Source: Dryas octopetala
Lineage: Eukaryota > Streptophyta > Magnoliopsida > Rosales > Rosaceae
DNA length: 64,000 nucleotides
Assembly (NCBI GenBank): GCA_963921425.1
Contig: OY992836.1
Span: forward strand, 17,935,614-17,999,613
Direction of reading: 5' to 3'
The notes under the pieces were generated by a model. It was not told where the DNA came from, did no database searches, and worked only from the letters and a program-made list of their open reading frames with translations. A program made the translations under genes and the position numbers. The first letter of the stretch is position 1, and every line of letters starts with the position of its first letter. Positions 1-13,356 of the stretch are shown piece after piece.

Positions 1-309
1 ATCTCAAAAGAATCACACAACCAAATGAATTTGAAACATGTTTAAAACACTTTGGTATATTATGTTTTCAAGGTCCAAAAATTATGAATGTGTTATCGCA
101 AATGATGGTGGTGACATAACCTATCAAACTCTCACACAAGAGTTGACGATGGTATAAGCAAGCACAGCGAAGTCAAAATAGTTTAGTAATAATACTGATT
201 CAGAAAAACTACAGTAGCCAAAGGGAAAAAAAACCGCCTAAACATAGTTCCCGTAGGATTCTATTACTCATTTACCCTGCTTAAACCTTGGCTACATACA
301 AAGTGCAGT

Positions 310-3300
310 TCATACAAACATCATTAACTCCGGCCTCGTATACACGTTATGTTCCTCATCCTCCAGCATAGGGTAGGCTGCCACAAGAGCATCTTGAGCT
401 CCAATATACAGTGAGTTGTAAATCTTCCAGTACACCTCCCTAACCTTCCTAGCAGGATGGAACAGCCCCTGGAGACAGTAATTAAGCACAACAGCAGCAC
501 CCAAAGCCACTCTCATCCCTTCAATGGCTTCCATGACAGCATTTATAACATGTGGAGATGTCTCAAATATGTTTGGCCATACATAGTTCAGCAAGTGGAC
601 TAACGCATCCTCACAACCCAATCCAGCTACTCCTAAAGCCATGTGCTTGACAGCAGAAGCTGCAGTTTGCCTGTGAACTAGATCTCTGTCCATGAGGGCA
701 TCCTCAAGCAATGGAGTCACTGCATAGATATAGTCTTTACCCATTTCACCAATGTACTCAAACAGGAAAGACAGGGACTTCAAAACACCATTCTGCACAT
801 TAAGTTCTGGAACACGATACTCATTCATCAGCGCAGGCAGAACTGTGAAAGGAGAACAGGTTTCAGCTACTATTGCGATTGCCACAGTGGTGCAAACACG
901 GTTCTGACGCTCCTGCACCTTGAGATTGTTCAATAGAGTTGCCAAGACATCTTGTGGGCCAATGGCTTTAGCAATGTACCCAAATGTATTCACTGTAGCT
1001 CGGCGAATACCCTTCTTATGAGCCTTGAGCATCTCAAGAAGCTCGAAACAGATTCTCATCCACTCCCTTGCTGGAACAAACTCAGCACCACGGTCAGCAA
1101 TACGACCAACAAGATCAATACAGTTCTCCTGAACCTTCTCATGCCTATTCTTCAAAATAGGAGTTAACCTGGGAAGCAAATCCTTTATAGGAGGTGTCAT
1201 CTTTGTCATACCAATAACATTGACAATTGCCTTTAATGCACCCAGAATTGATCCCAGTACCTCCGGGTACTCTTCTCCCAAATACTCATACAAGACAACA
1301 CCAAGATGACCCATCAGTTGTTCCTCTTGGCACTGCTTCATGACAACAGCAATCCTCGAAATAAGATCTGCAGCCTGCTGTCTGACCTTTGCACTCTTGT
1401 TATTCAAGCGCCACTTAATGGTACCACAAATCTGGGGAAGGTAAGGTTTCACCCTCTGCCCAAGAGAATTCACAACTGCACCAAACCCATTAAGCATCAC
1501 ATTTGCATCATCACTCGTCTGCTCTTGGAAAGCATAAAGGATACCATCAATGAGAAGCTCCTCCAACCGAGCATCAATATCAGATGCACCCAAGTTCACA
1601 ACTACCTTCTCAATTGTCTCCATAACCATTCGTCTATATGGTTCACTCTCATCCTTGAGATCCTCAACAATTCTCCCTACTATATCAGCAACACCCACTT
1701 TGTTGGCTATCTCCACAGTCGTTTCCACTAGTTGCCTGTAGTTTCTCCTATCCAAAGCCATCCTTCTAACCCAGAAGTTTCTGAAAAACTCAGGAAGAAT
1801 ATCATTTCTTATATAATCAGACTCTACACCTTCTGTACTCACACACTGTTTCACCACTTTGAGCACAATTTTCTTCATTTCTTCATCAGGAGACTGAAAC
1901 TCTCTAATCAAAATAACCATGACTTCCTTCGTATAGTAACTAGCATATAATGCATCCATAAGAGGAATAATAAAACCAATTGCCTTCAAGAAGGCAGCCA
2001 AAACCTTACCACGGTGAGACCTAATACCCTTCCACAATGGCTTCAAGACAGAGTCAAAGCTTTCAATACCATACGGAGCAGCAGCCTCAGCCAGAGCAGC
2101 AAGGGAAAGTGCAGTAATCGTCCGGACCTTCTGATTTTCATCACTCAGACCATTTTCTATAATTTCCACAAGCGACCTCAAGTGGGGAAGAACAGCACAC
2201 CCAATCAAAATGGCAATCTGCTGAACAATCTTGATCCCAGTGTGCCGTGCTTGCCATGATTTCTTGCTCTGACACACAGCTTTCAAGAATGGCAACAAAG
2301 CAGGAATACCAAGAGCAGAAGCGACAACACTGAAAGCTCTTGCAGTAGTGTTCCTAACATATTCATCAATGTTATCAATATCCGGACGCATGGCGGCAAT
2401 CATAGTAGCCAAACCCGCTGCTTTACTAAGATTAGAGATAATTTCTCTCCCTTCAACACGTGCATAATAGTCTTCATCAATCAATAAAGGTTCAATCACA
2501 ACAAGAATCTTATGCACATAAGGACGTACCAGTTCATCCAACTTATACAGCACTCTATCAATTACCTTAACCAAAAGATGCCTCTCTTGGTCTTCCAAAG
2601 TGGGTTGCATAAGCAAAGGCAGAATTCGGTTAAACAAAGGACCAGCACCAAACTCCCTCGCTTTATCAGTAAGCTGCCTCAATGCTGTCTTCCTCTGTGG
2701 TGGCGTACCATTCTTAACCTTAAGCAAAAGCTTCATAATCTTCCTCTCTTTCTGCTCATCAGGGGACAACTCCTCCTCTTCATCTTCATTCAACAATGCC
2801 CCAAAGTACTGGTAATCCTCTGGCTTCATAAACGGCAACCCACCAGGAAGCTCCTTTGGCACATCAAACTGCTGCCCGCGGTTCTCCTCTGGAATAGAAT
2901 AAAGAGGAGTCCCCATCGGAGTTGGGGTCGCCAGCAGCTTCCTCGCAGGAGTCCTAATAGGCACATACGAAGCCGGTGGCTCCAAAATCTTATACCCTTC
3001 TTGCGGAAACATAGCATCCAGCTCTTCATCAGTCAATGGCCTATTCCTGTCCTCAATATCCTTCTCCCACCTCAACAAATTGTACTGCTCCGGCGTAATG
3101 GAGCCACGCAGATTAAGGGCCGAGGGGGTTGGCGTAGCGAGCTCAACTCCACCAACAGGAGTCACACCAGGTGTATAGGCCGCAGCAGGGGTGGCCCCAG
3201 CCATTGGGGTGGCACTGCCCATTGTCGCAGGGGTCTCATCCCACCTCGACCTCTGTCGTTTCGGGGTTGGGGTGGCCATCCCCGGAAGCTTCGGGGTCGC

Positions 3301-4131
3301 ATCCCAGGTCATCCCAGCCGGAGTAGCACCGGGAGTAACCGCTCCAGCCGGAGTAGCATCGGAATCCACCAAACGCCCCGGCGTGGGTGTCTCATCCCAC
3401 CGGTTCCTCCTCCCCACAGACGGAGTCGCATCCGAAACCCTCCCGGGCGTCGGGGTAGCATCCCACCTTCCCGGAGTAGTAGCATCCGGCAAGTCCCAAT
3501 CCGAAGTCTTGGCCTTTTTGGCCCCACCCTCATCCTGCGACTGGTCCCACCTATTCCTCCTCTTCTGACACGCCGCCGCCGCAGCCGCCGCCTTATCCGC
3601 CTTGTCGCCTTTTTCTGGCCCCGCTGCCTTCGCCGCCTCCTCTTCCTCCTTCTTCTTCATAGCAATCGCCCTCAGAGTCTCCTCCTTCTCCCTCTTCAGC
3701 GCCTCCTCTCTCATCACATCTGCATAAGTCCGCACTGACGGGTCCGGAGTCTTCTCGCCCGACGCAAACGGGTCGTGCCGCTCGGGCGAGATGATCCGCT
3801 GCAATCTCCGCCGTCGATAATCATCTTCACGGTCAATAATCTTCGACGGCTTCTTGAACCCCGAATCCTCGTCCTCGTCGCCGCCTCTCGGCATCTCCTT
3901 CATGAGGTTCTTGGGGGCCGTGTACGACGCCAATTTTCGAGCCACCTCATTGTCCATGGAATCCAAGTTCTCGTCGTCGTCGTTGACCGGGATTGACGAA
4001 ACGTAGGCGTTCTTGTCATTGCCGCCATAGAGGTCCGTATCGAAGGTAACGGAGGTGAGTGAGGCCAATTGCTGCTCCATCCTCTTCCTCTCTTCCTGGG
4101 TCTTAGCTATCTCTGGGTCTATAGACGCCAT
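310..4131 (-). CDS. SF3B1: Splicing factor 3B subunit 1 (SF3B1/SF3b155), intronless
   Basis: Single open frame of 1273 residues. It is the scaffold of the U2 snRNP SF3b complex in the nucleus, which clamps the branch-point helix during intron recognition. The N-terminal third is disordered and carries repeated RWDxTP / TPxR motifs (about residues 190-310), the expected phosphorylation and cofactor-docking region. A conserved linker with [11 protein letters not shown] follows (about 365). From about residue 470 to the end are the HEAT repeats, including the stretch DENQKVRT that contains the lysine matching human K700, and the PLWKGIR and [12 protein letters not shown] blocks. Length is close to the human protein (about 1300). 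The start is the first in-frame methionine and opens [15 protein letters not shown], like plant orthologues. An intronless SF3B1 gene is, as far as I recall, usual in plants. The gene looks intact. Identity is very secure. Confidence 0.97.
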   Translation of the reverse strand: MASIDPEIAKTQEERKRMEQQLASLTSVTFDTDLYGGNDKNAYVSSIPVNDDDENLDSMDNEVARKLASYTAPKNLMKEMPRGGDEDEDSGFKKPSKIIDREDDYRRRRLQRIISPERHDPFASGEKTPDPSVRTYADVMREEALKREKEETLRAIAMKKKEEEEAAKAAGPEKGDKADKAAAAAAACQKRRNRWDQSQDEGGAKKAKTSDWDLPDATTPGRWDATPTPGRVSDATPSVGRRNRWDETPTPGRLVDSDATPAGAVTPGATPAGMTWDATPKLPGMATPTPKRQRSRWDETPATMGSATPMAGATPAAAYTPGVTPVGGVELATPTPSALNLRGSITPEQYNLLRWEKDIEDRNRPLTDEELDAMFPQEGYKILEPPASYVPIRTPARKLLATPTPMGTPLYSIPEENRGQQFDVPKELPGGLPFMKPEDYQYFGALLNEDEEEELSPDEQKERKIMKLLLKVKNGTPPQRKTALRQLTDKAREFGAGPLFNRILPLLMQPTLEDQERHLLVKVIDRVLYKLDELVRPYVHKILVVIEPLLIDEDYYARVEGREIISNLSKAAGLATMIAAMRPDIDNIDEYVRNTTARAFSVVASALGIPALLPFLKAVCQSKKSWQARHTGIKIVQQIAILIGCAVLPHLRSLVEIIENGLSDENQKVRTITALSLAALAEAAAPYGIESFDSVLKPLWKGIRSHRGKVLAAFLKAIGFIIPLMDALYASYYTKEVMVILIREFQSPDEEMKKIVLKVVKQCVSTEGVESDYIRNDILPEFFRNFWVRRMALDRRNYRQLVETTVEIANKVGVADIVGRIVEDLKDESEPYRRMVMETIEKVVVNLGASDIDARLEELLIDGILYAFQEQTSDDANVMLNGFGAVVNSLGQRVKPYLPQICGTIKWRLNNKSAKVRQQAADLISRIAVVMKQCQEEQLMGHLGVVLYEYLGEEYPEVLGSILGALKAIVNVIGMTKMTPPIKDLLPRLTPILKNRHEKVQENCIDLVGRIADRGAEFVPAREWMRICFELLEMLKAHKKGIRRATVNTFGYIAKAIGPQDVLATLLNNLKVQERQNRVCTTVAIAIVAETCSPFTVLPALMNEYRVPELNVQNGVLKSLSFLFEYIGEMGKDYIYAVTPLLEDALMDRDLVHRQTAASAVKHMALGVAGLGCEDALVHLLNYVWPNIFETSPHVINAVMEAIEGMRVALGAAVVLNYCLQGLFHPARKVREVYWKIYNSLYIGAQDALVAAYPMLEDEEHNVYTRPELMMFV

Positions 4132-4133
4132 TT

Positions 4134-4142
4134 TTAGGGTTT
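4134..4142 (-). promoter_or_regulatory. Telo-box just upstream of the SF3B1 start codon
   Basis: On the minus strand AAACCCTAA lies three bases before the ATG. Telo-boxes near the start are common in plant genes for translation and RNA-processing machinery and are bound by telobox factors. Placement is seen; function is inferred. Confidence 0.5.
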
Positions 4143-4848
4143 CGATGGGTTTTTCAGAAAAACCCTTGAGATGCAGAAATGGGTATCAGGGTTTGAGTGG
4201 AGATTGAGTTTTTATTCAGAGATTGGGGTTTGAGAAGTGACCTCAGTTCGAAAGTGTTCTCTATACTGGGTATAGATTTTTTCTTCTCTTTTTTTTTTTT
4301 GGTCGGAAGATTTCAACACCGCCAAAACATCGGGAGATTCGGGACTTTAGCTTTCTCAACTTTTTGGGCCCAACTTTCTTTTGTCAATTAGGCCCAAATT
4401 TTTAACTCTTTTTTTACCAATTGGGCCCAACTTGGTTACTTGCAAATTCACTCGGACATGTTTAACACAATTTGGTATATTAACAATAATTAAGTAGAGA
4501 GAAATATAATTAAACCAATAGCTTGATGCTGACAAGAAAACATTATATAGAATTAAAATTGATAATTACTATATTAACATGAAGATTCCAGCTATTCAAT
4601 TTGATTTAACAACACGAATGAGGAAGAATTGAATGAAATCTCATCAACTTCAATATATATGGTACTTATAACGTGTAAGGACTTGACTACAGGGATATCT
4701 CTCTTACAACTATACTACAAGTCCACAACAAACAAAAAAGTAATTAACTACAAAATATATTGTGTTTCTTTTATTCTTTGGGAAAGTACAAAATTGTATT
4801 GCTATGAAATGGGTTGTCTAAAAACTGTCCTCACAAGGCCTCCTTCCT
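4143..4848. other. Intergenic stretch between SF3B1 and the kinase gene
   Basis: Upstream of SF3B1 and downstream of the kinase stop. AT-rich with short T tracts and several GGGCCCAA words near 4368-4433, a motif often seen in plant housekeeping promoters. No gene or mobile element recognised. Confidence 0.4.
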
Positions 4849-7800
4849 TCAACAATGATTTTCTGAATTAACAGGAATGTCATCGCCTTCCAAAATCCGA
4901 AGCACCTGTGTATAGCAAACCAAAGATCATAGTTAACCTTTTTCAGTGATTCTAAGCATAAATGAAGATGCAATGAGATGGGGTAACATGATAACAGCAA
5001 GTCATAGATACCTGAGACATGCGAGGCCTGGAATGAGGGTCTCGCCTGATGCACAAGGAAGCACATTGCAGCATGTTTTGAACCTCTTGCTTCGAATAGC
5101 AATTCCTTAACCGTGGGTCTATCAGTTCGCTAATGTCATTCTTTTCTAGCAAAGGCCTTGCCTGCTCACCACACACATCAGCATAATTAAGGAATGGCAA
5201 AGGATAAAAATTACAACTTATCAGTACCTCAAATATTCTATGTAAGACATCATATCTGTATCAAAGATTTGATGAACTTCTGCAAGTATATGATTTTCTA
5301 CACGATCTCAAATTAGAGCTTTCTTACTCATACGTACCCATTCAGCGAGGCACTGCTGGCCCTTGGGCTGGTTTATGTCCATAGCTTTCCGTCCTGTAAC
5401 AAGCTCCACTAATACTACCCCAAAGGAATATACATCAGTTTTTTCTGTGATTTGTCCACTTTGAGCATATTCTGGAGCCAAGTAACTACATTAACGCAAG
5501 GTTTCTGATTTAGTCTAAAGCTTTGTTATCATTTGGTCACTTTGTATAATGAGGAAGGACTTTTTTTCTTTAAGTCCTATGGTCTTACCCAAATGTTCCA
5601 ATTACTCTTGTTTGCATCCCAATATCTCCATCTGGTTGCCACCTTGCCAGTCCGAAATCTCCAACCTGAAATCCAGAAGTGGGTAAGTGTTACTCCAAGT
5701 GATCCATGCATGTAAGAAATCTAAAGCTGATCTGTAATGCACATACAATTTTGACACAAAGAGAAACAGTACTCATACAAGGTGTGATTCATCAAGGACA
5801 ACATACAACTGGCGAAGAGAATATGTGAATTTTTTGTAAGAAAGATGAGAAGAGCATGACATACCAATGGTTCAAAATCATGGGTCAGAAGGATATTGTT
5901 AGGTCGCATATCACGGTGGACAATGCAACCCACTCTACACTCTTCGTGAAGGTATCTCAACCCTCGAGCTGCTCCAACTGCAATTCTTTGTCGTGCAGAC
6001 CATTTTAAAGGACGTCTGTCTTTCCCTGCAAATTTGTTGTATTACCCTTAGCTTGCTTCACTGGTCACAGAAATGAATATATCGATAATTTGTAAAGAAG
6101 GTAAATGAACTTCTGAAATAAAGAGTGCTCTCGGTTAGGTATCACACTTCTGACAGAAGGGATATATCTTGTTTCATAGGTCACCAATTTGTAGAAAATG
6201 GTTCACAGAGCACTTCCTAATCTGAGTTTGAGATGGAAAGACACAAGCAGAGCATAAGCTTTTGACTAACAATTTTTCTCTGTAAGTTATAACACTTCTG
6301 GAAAAGGGTACGTAGTTTACAGGAAATGCTTCTATGGCAAAGCATACCATAAGTTACTTTGGCAATCTACCAAAAACCAGGACAAGACTCGGAAGATGAT
6401 GACAAGAATGATACTCAACTGAAAATCCTGGAAATAACAGGGTCCCTTATTGACAACAAGACCATAAACTCATTAATTGTTTGACAATATAATGATCTTG
6501 ATCATTTAATGCAGTAAATCTCTTAATCAGGGTAATTTGAAAACCAAAAATAAATATTGACATTCATCTGAAGTAAAGAGAAAATATTCCAACACTGACA
6601 GTGATGCATACCTTCTACTTAGATCCATAAGCAACATTTCCTATGCTGCAATATTAGTGCATTACATAATCAGGGATAGAGGATAACTTACCGTATAGAT
6701 GAGAATCCAAAGATCCATTGCATATATATTCATAAACAAGCAACCTTCTTCCATCCTCCACACAGAACCCAATCAGCATCACAACATTGCGATGCTGTGC
6801 ACAGCTTAACACTTCAACTTCTGAGCAGAATTCCTGATCACCTTGAGAACTGGCCAATTTATGTTGCTTGACAGCAACAACCTGGCCACGTGGTAAGACA
6901 CCTCTGTGTACGGAGCCAAACCCACCTTCAGCCAAGAAATTTGCTTGTGAAAATCCACTTGTAGCAAGTTCCAGCTCAGCATAAGTGAACCACCTAGGAG
7001 GATTTCCAAAGACAGGTGCCTTGTGCTGACATATAGAACACAAAGGAGGAGCGCTAGGAGGTAAATTTCTGGATAATGAAATTGCTTCACGTACACTCCT
7101 GCTTAAGTTCAAATCAAGCCTATAATTCAAGACTCCAACATCAGGTTCTCGATTTAAGTGAGATAACCTATCCAGCAAAGCTCCATATGTTGAAATTAGA
7201 GCCTTATCACAAGGCCTCTCTGAACCTTCTGCCACATATCTTGAAAATTCACCACCAGAACTTATATAATCTGTCATCCATGGCTGGCAGTATGAACCTG
7301 TGAAATAAGAATTCAGGTTTTCATCATTTGTCTCATTGTCAGATTCATTCAAATTCTGACTTCTTTCAGTGGTACATGGATCCTCTTTCTTTGACCTCCC
7401 CAAAATTCCAGAAAGCAAAAAGGGTTCTGTCCCCATATCTGAGCTTGATATAGATGATGTTCCGATATCTGTTGCAGTCAGAGGTGACTCACGGTCAAAA
7501 CTACTCGTAGGAGTCACAGTTGGCCCTCTAGTCAAATTCCACTGTTCAATCTTGCCCTTTAGACGTTTTGGAGAAGATTCTGATTCAAACAATGAAGGGC
7601 AAGCAACTTCAGGTTCCATCTTTGGAGAATTGACCAAATTCAAGCGTAGAACTTTTGGCCCAGATCGTTTTATAATCACAACATTGCATTGCAGCTCTTC
7701 CATGCAATGTTTCTTTTCATACTTCAATTGTCTGCGCAAAATTGCGACAAAATTAATAACTTGAACAGGCAGAAAGGAAAGGAAACAATATTCTAGAGAA

Positions 7801-9291
7801 GAAGCTTTTATGCAAGTGTTTGCTAAAGATTAACATTGCAAAATCAACAAACGATGCTTGCATGCTATCACACATCCAAAACGCATGCCTTTAAGAAGCC
7901 ATAGGCTATAACATGTAATACTAGAAAATAAAGTTTACATTGAATGTATATTACTTATCCAATATAACCCAGTTTGATTGAACTTTCTTCGCTTCTGCAG
8001 CCACAACACCGCATGGGGTGCCAGACACAATTTTTATCCTGATCTTTATCTGTGATGAAAAATAAGAGAAAAATATATTAATATCAGATGTGAAGTATGT
8101 AAGGACTAAACAATGGAAACCAAATTGATGCCCCGACCTTCTCTGGATCATAAACATCTTGGAGTTGGAGCACCATCTGAGAGCATGAGTTCACAATATC
8201 ATCCTCCTTATCTGAAATGGTTCCTGAGAAAGACCTCTGGTGACTGGTGGTGCAATCGCTGGCAAATCTTGCAAAATCCCAAATCTTTTTGCCTGAACAC
8301 AGTGTTTTCATCAACCATCAACTCTGGCCACCCAAGTTGAACTCCCAAGAATAAAAAGTAGGGAAAAATAATCCATAACAAATAAATCAGATACATTGTA
8401 TGCATAATTCAACTTGGTTGTGGTTCACTTGGTTTTGAAGATGCTCTATTTTTGGCCTACCCAAAGCTACAAATTTGTGAAGCACCTCTGTCAAATAAAA
8501 TGCCAATGGGTAAGATTTTGAAATACCCAAGAGGCAAGTCCAGAGGAACGGATAACATATTGCCAATTCACTAGAAAGTTCCCTACACAACTTCCTTATG
8601 ATATTCATAGGGCACAAGGATATGTCAAAATAAAGTAGAACATCAAACATGCCATTTAGATAGCTGGCTAGTCAGTATACTTCAGTACAGAAGAAAAATT
8701 GAACCCCTAAACAATTAAGTTGTGCGTACTGTTCTAAAACATAGGAATTAACACTCTTGCAAACAATTAAATTAACCAAATAACCATGAAACACTCTGTC
8801 AATCACTTGAATAACAAAAAGTTTCTGCCACTTTTCCATGTCTAAGGAGGGGAAAAGTCACTCAAGAACCAGGGTATTGCAACTAAGATCAGAAATTCAG
8901 AATGCATACTAATTAAGGAATTGCCAAGCAATATTACCATGAAGAGCACAACAAGCTGACTAATTTATGTATAAAAATATAATAAAATCAAAGAAGAAGA
9001 AAGAAAGGAAGATTGCAAGCCGAATTAAAACAACATGAAATTCAATTTGCATGTTTTCTTTAATCTTCTTCACATTTTGAAATATAAATGGGAAATTTTC
9101 TTCAGTTAAACAAAGACCCTTAGCTTACTTGATGTGTGAGGAGGCATGACCGCCAAAACCTTAATGTAATCCCCAGGTTGCACAATATGAGTCAAAGCCC
9201 ACACCAGTCCAGTCTTTGGAATTTCCTTTAAAGCTTTAACAGCAACCACCACCACTTTCCCAGCCACAATCCCATTACCCTTCTCTTTCAT
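4849..9291 (-). CDS. USP-domain receptor-like cytoplasmic kinase, 'inactive protein kinase SELMODRAFT_444075-like' family
   Basis: Nine exons, all GT-AG and phase-consistent: 9129-9291, 8138-8292, 7955-8049, 6692-7731, 5865-6025, 5589-5665, 5338-5485, 5012-5161, 4849-4905. They encode about 681 residues. The N-terminus is a universal-stress-protein-like fold ([21 protein letters not shown], then DVYDPEK and [18 protein letters not shown]). A serine-rich linker follows, then a PERK-like kinase domain: loop LAEGGFGSV near residue 404, VAVK lysine 426, HRD at 521-523, DFG at 541-543, then [20 protein letters not shown]. Databases call the family 'inactive', yet the lysine, HRD aspartate and DFG are all present here; the catalytic loop reads HRDMRPNN instead of HRDLKxxN. 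An in-frame upstream ATG at 9345 would add 18 residues; I prefer 9291 because homologues start close to the USP strand. No transmembrane segment is seen. Confidence 0.88.
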
Positions 9292-10710
9292 ACTCAGCCC
9301 AGCCACAAAATCTTCACCCCCACACTTCCTCAACACACCCCACAATCAAAACCCATATCCAAATTCTCCATCACAGGCCGTACAGCTCAAAAGAAACAAA
9401 ACCCATAAGCAGAAAAAACATGCATTATTTAATATCACTGCTAGAATTAGAAACCAATTAATGACCTTTCTGGGCTTTCCCAGATGAAAAACACAAGAGA
9501 AGAAACATGAAAGTAGAAGAGGACACGCACTGTCTTCAATGAACTTGAAGCCACCCAGTGACTCATTGCCGTTAAAGGACACGTAAAAGTCCCGAACCCC
9601 CTATCGCTCTGTGACACCTTTGGGATCAATGCAAAACAGAACAAATTTTTTTCCAGCACAAAGTTGGGTTTTCATGAAAACTGAGCCCAACCCTTTTGCA
9701 TGTGAGGTGCGTGAGTGATGGTTGTACAGTTGTACTCATGCTATAGAACTTAGGAGAACAGAATTTGATTGAGTTATGGGAGCGAAGCAGGTGGCCTAAG
9801 TTGGACTTTTTTGTTGGTAGATTCTCATTTGGGCTTTGGCATAATTGCATGAAAGAAGCGCCAATGGGGAAACCTGTAAAACGACAAAAAGAAAGAGGAG
9901 GTTTGAATTAAATGACAGTGGCTAATTTATTTTCTATAAATATAACAAGACCCATAAACAGATGTTACAGATCAATGATTGGAGCGTATCATTCACCTCT
10001 TTCTTGCAATCTCAAACCACTCTTTTTATATGTAAGTTACAACTCGCAACTCTCTCTATTTTGGCTAGTAAGTGATAGTAGAATGAAAGAGATTCGTTTA
10101 TATGTGATTATTTAATTTTGTTGTTTAAGGAATTGGTCGAAGAGATTTTCCATAAGTCATAACTACAAAGATACAAACTGTAATTAATATGTTGTGTGTC
10201 TCATGGTCACCTCTTCTAATTGGCTTTTGATATAAAGTAAAGCTATATTTATAGGTTTTTTTAAAAGAGTAATGTTTAAGTCAATTTAACATGTTACATT
10301 ATTAAACTACTAATTTTATAATTAATAATATTAATAATATCATGACATAACATATTAAACTATCTATCAATGGCTTCATTAGCACCGAAAAATTACTTTT
10401 GTCATCGTTGACATTTGTCTTTTGGTAAAGAATCAAGAATCAAGGATGGCCATTAGTTCTCTGAAAAACCACATTTGTGTCACTGACTTTCTTTTGTTTC
10501 CCCTTTCAATTTGGTTGGAATATCATGTCAATTACTCAAACCTCATGAAATTTTTAAATTCACGATCATTTGTCTTTTTTGTTTTTTTAAGATATTGGTT
10601 ATGACTTTTCAGATGTTGGAGTAGAAATTTAAGCTTATAGGTATGGGGCCAGTCAATAATTTACTAATGGCTACAAACAAGAGATATTAATGGTTGAACA
10701 TGGGAGAGCT
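9118..10710. repeat. Segmental duplication, copy A (kinase exon 1, 5' leader and upstream region)
   Basis: This block, spanning exon 1 of the kinase and about 1.4 kb upstream, recurs in the same orientation at 23209-24334 with only scattered substitutions and small indels. Copy A belongs to the intact gene and is probably the source. The left limit in copy B is hidden by the assembly gap, so the full extent is unknown. Confidence 0.9.
10245..10635. other. 391-bp insertion/deletion difference between duplication copies
   Basis: Copy A holds this AT-rich stretch; copy B goes directly from AAAGCT to TATAGGTATGG. The segment is bounded by AAGCT on both sides (10240-10244 and 10631-10635), so it is either an insertion with a 5-bp target duplication in copy A or a microhomology deletion in copy B. 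No coding content or clear inverted ends seen. Confidence 0.7.
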
Positions 10711-11182
10711 AGCTAGGGACATCCCAAGTTGTGTCCCCCTATAGTTTCTTTTTTTTGGTAGGACCCCTATAGTTTCTTTAAAAAGTAGGAAATAGAGGTA
10801 ACATGTACGGTTCCTTCATTTTCTTGAAGTCAGAAATAATTAATGTTGCTTTCAGTATTGGGTTTGGGATGAAGAGCTTTCAGCATTTCCTTTTCGCAAT
10901 TCATACATGGCTTTAACATGGCAGAGCTTTGTAGGCTTCTTTTTCAAAAGTTAGAAATCATGGAGCTACTTTTGATCAGCCTTCACAGATATACTCGGCC
11001 GACACAGGCTTGTGTATATTGTCTCTACTCAAAAGCTTATTCGATTCTATATATCTGTGGCATGTAACAGTTGTTTATAAACTTACTCACCCATACGGCC
11101 ATACCATACACTCCTCACAAATTAATTATTTAATTAATTATTGCAATAAATATGTTGTATATATATATTCGTTATACGTACA

Positions 11183-11495
11183 AATGCTTACTACTTGTAT
11201 ATAATATTGATCTTGTGATCAACTGATACATGTGTATGAATTATGGTTTGTGTGGTTCAAATAAATAGTTTAACATGTTATTTTGTCATATTAATAATGT
11301 AAAACATTGATTCAATTATTCTTATTTGAATGTATAATAATGCTTACTACTTGTATATAATATTGATCTCATGATCAACTAATACGTGTGTATGAATTAT
11401 TGTTTATGTGGTTCAAATAAACAGTTTAACATGTTATTTTGTTGTATTGTTAATATAAAATATTAATTCAATTAGTTTTATTTAAATGTATGATT
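11183..11495. repeat. Tandem duplication, 156-bp unit, two copies
   Basis: Both units begin AATGCTTACTACTTGTATAT (11183 and 11339) and continue through a GATCAACT block, TGTGTATGAATTAT and a TTTAACATGTTATTTTG block. They differ by scattered point changes. A related TTTAACATGTTA string occurs near 10283, so this may derive from a short AT-rich mobile element. Confidence 0.8.
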
Positions 11496-12239
11496 GAAAT
11501 AGAAAGTTTGACAGCATCACTTGTCAAAGGCAGGTAAATGATGACCTCATAGCTAGATTATTCGAATCTTAAATTTTTAATGTCTCAATCCACCTCCTTT
11601 TCCCTTTATCCAAAAGAGTTTATTTATTTAATAAAAAATTATGATTAAATACTTATTTTCAATAATCTTTTAGAAAATCAGTAAAAACTTATCATTTTTT
11701 TGTTAGACTACTAATTAATAGAGTTGATTTTCAGATTAGGTCACAAACTAACAGTCCCTTTCTTTTGGGCCTTATTAGTTGACAGATTTGCCCGCCCGCA
11801 TTTGATGAAGTTTATGCAAGAGTTTCAATACTCTTGTATCATTCATTGAAATATACAATTGTGGTTCACAATGACTAAACTACACTCATGAACGGGCCAC
11901 TGCATATATTGCCCAACATACCACTAGAGCAACATCTGTACATTCTTTAATTTTATTTTTGGAAAGTTAGTTCAGATGTTTATTTTTGAGTTTCTTGGCA
12001 GGTTTATTAGATTCTGATTTAATATAGTTTAGGGCTTAACGTTTCAAGTTGCTATTTTAAGATTTAAAATCAAATTTTAGAGTTAATAGTTTATGCTTTT
12101 ATGATTTAGCTCTCGAAGCTAAGCTCAAATCTGGGAGTTATACCCTAAATACTAAGTGAAACGAGATCCTAAGTAAAATAAATAGGTAAAATTATTTAGT
12201 GTATGTAGAAATATTAATATAATTTTGACTTACATGTAT

Positions 12240-12430
12240 TGGTATAACTGTGACTTAGCTACATTGGTGACTGCATGTCAGTCACAATTGTGATTGCTAC
12301 ATAGTGTGACTATCACAATTATGACTAAATGACAGTCACAATTGTGATTAAGTCACCACATTAGTGACTATATGATAGTCACAAATTGTGACTATCATAC
12401 ATTCACAGTTGTGTGTCACATAATCATAAT
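12240..12430. repeat. Cluster of AGTCACAATTGTGACT-like palindromes
   Basis: Within about 190 bp, at least six copies of GTCACAATTGTGA or close variants occur in both orientations, with related TGACTATCA and GTGACTA words. The core CACAATTGTG is self-complementary, so each copy is both a direct and an inverted repeat of the others. No mobile-element ends recognised. Confidence 0.75.
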
Positions 12431-13271
12431 GTAATTGTGACTAAATTAACAAATGAAACACCAAAATGAAATTTGCAGACATAATTCGCAATTGGGTCAT
12501 TAGAAAAACATGTGCATACGTGAGGCTTGAAAGTTGGGTTTGGTTACATGCCATGAAAGTACTTGATCTGTGTTTGAAGGGATTAATTGATAAAGGAGGG
12601 TGCTTTCGATTTTGGATTGAGGTAGCAATTGCATGATGTAATTAATTAATGGCTATCTCTCTCTGTTTTTGTCTCTGTTTCTCTTTCTCTTCATCTTTAA
12701 TTGTTGGCTAAGGAGAGGGATTATACGTATTATATATTTAGGAAAAGAGGAAGGTGGGATTGGTTGCATAGGTTAAGGAAGTGGGTGGAGTAATTGGCCA
12801 ATCACATAACATTATACATTTGGACAAGGACCCCAACGGTGACTCTTTGTAATTGGGCAGGTGGGGTTGAATGCTTCATCAAACACATTGCTTGTTGTCA
12901 TGTACGTATGTGACTCCATTTTCTCTATGTATTGGGTATTAGTGTATTGTTCAGACTAAAACAAACCTAACTTTTAATAGGATAGATCCGTAAATAACAT
13001 GATAATTGGATACATTTATGTATTCAGACTCTTTGAAAAGTCAACTGGTACCTAAACTAAAATTTAATTATATTTTGGTAATTGAACTAAAATTTTATTA
13101 AACTTTAGTAGTTATAATGAACGGACCTTTGATTTAATATATAAAGTTTGGTCCATTATCTAATTAATCTTTTGCTTGATAAAGTTGCCTTTGACAAGAG
13201 ACATGGTGAAGAAAACAATATATAAAGGAAACAAGAAACATGCGTAGATGATGGAGAAGAACTTGCATATC

Positions 13272-13356
13272 CCAGGGATACCAACAGGTGGTATCCCCAT
13301 CCTCCCCTCTTTCTCTTTTTCTCTCTCTAGTAATACCACATAGGTGGTATCCCTGG
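13272..13356. repeat. Small inverted repeat (85 bp)
   Basis: CCAGGGATACCA at 13272-13283 is perfectly complementary to TGGTATCCCTGG at 13345-13356. Two further GGTGGTAT words lie within. The spacer is pyrimidine-rich. Could be a remnant of a tiny fold-back element. Confidence 0.55.

Noticed and set aside
2512-3738. 408-residue open frame on the plus strand within SF3B1
   Set aside because: It is antisense to a highly conserved CDS and its composition (R/S/P/L-rich) mirrors the opposite-strand codons; no independent support.
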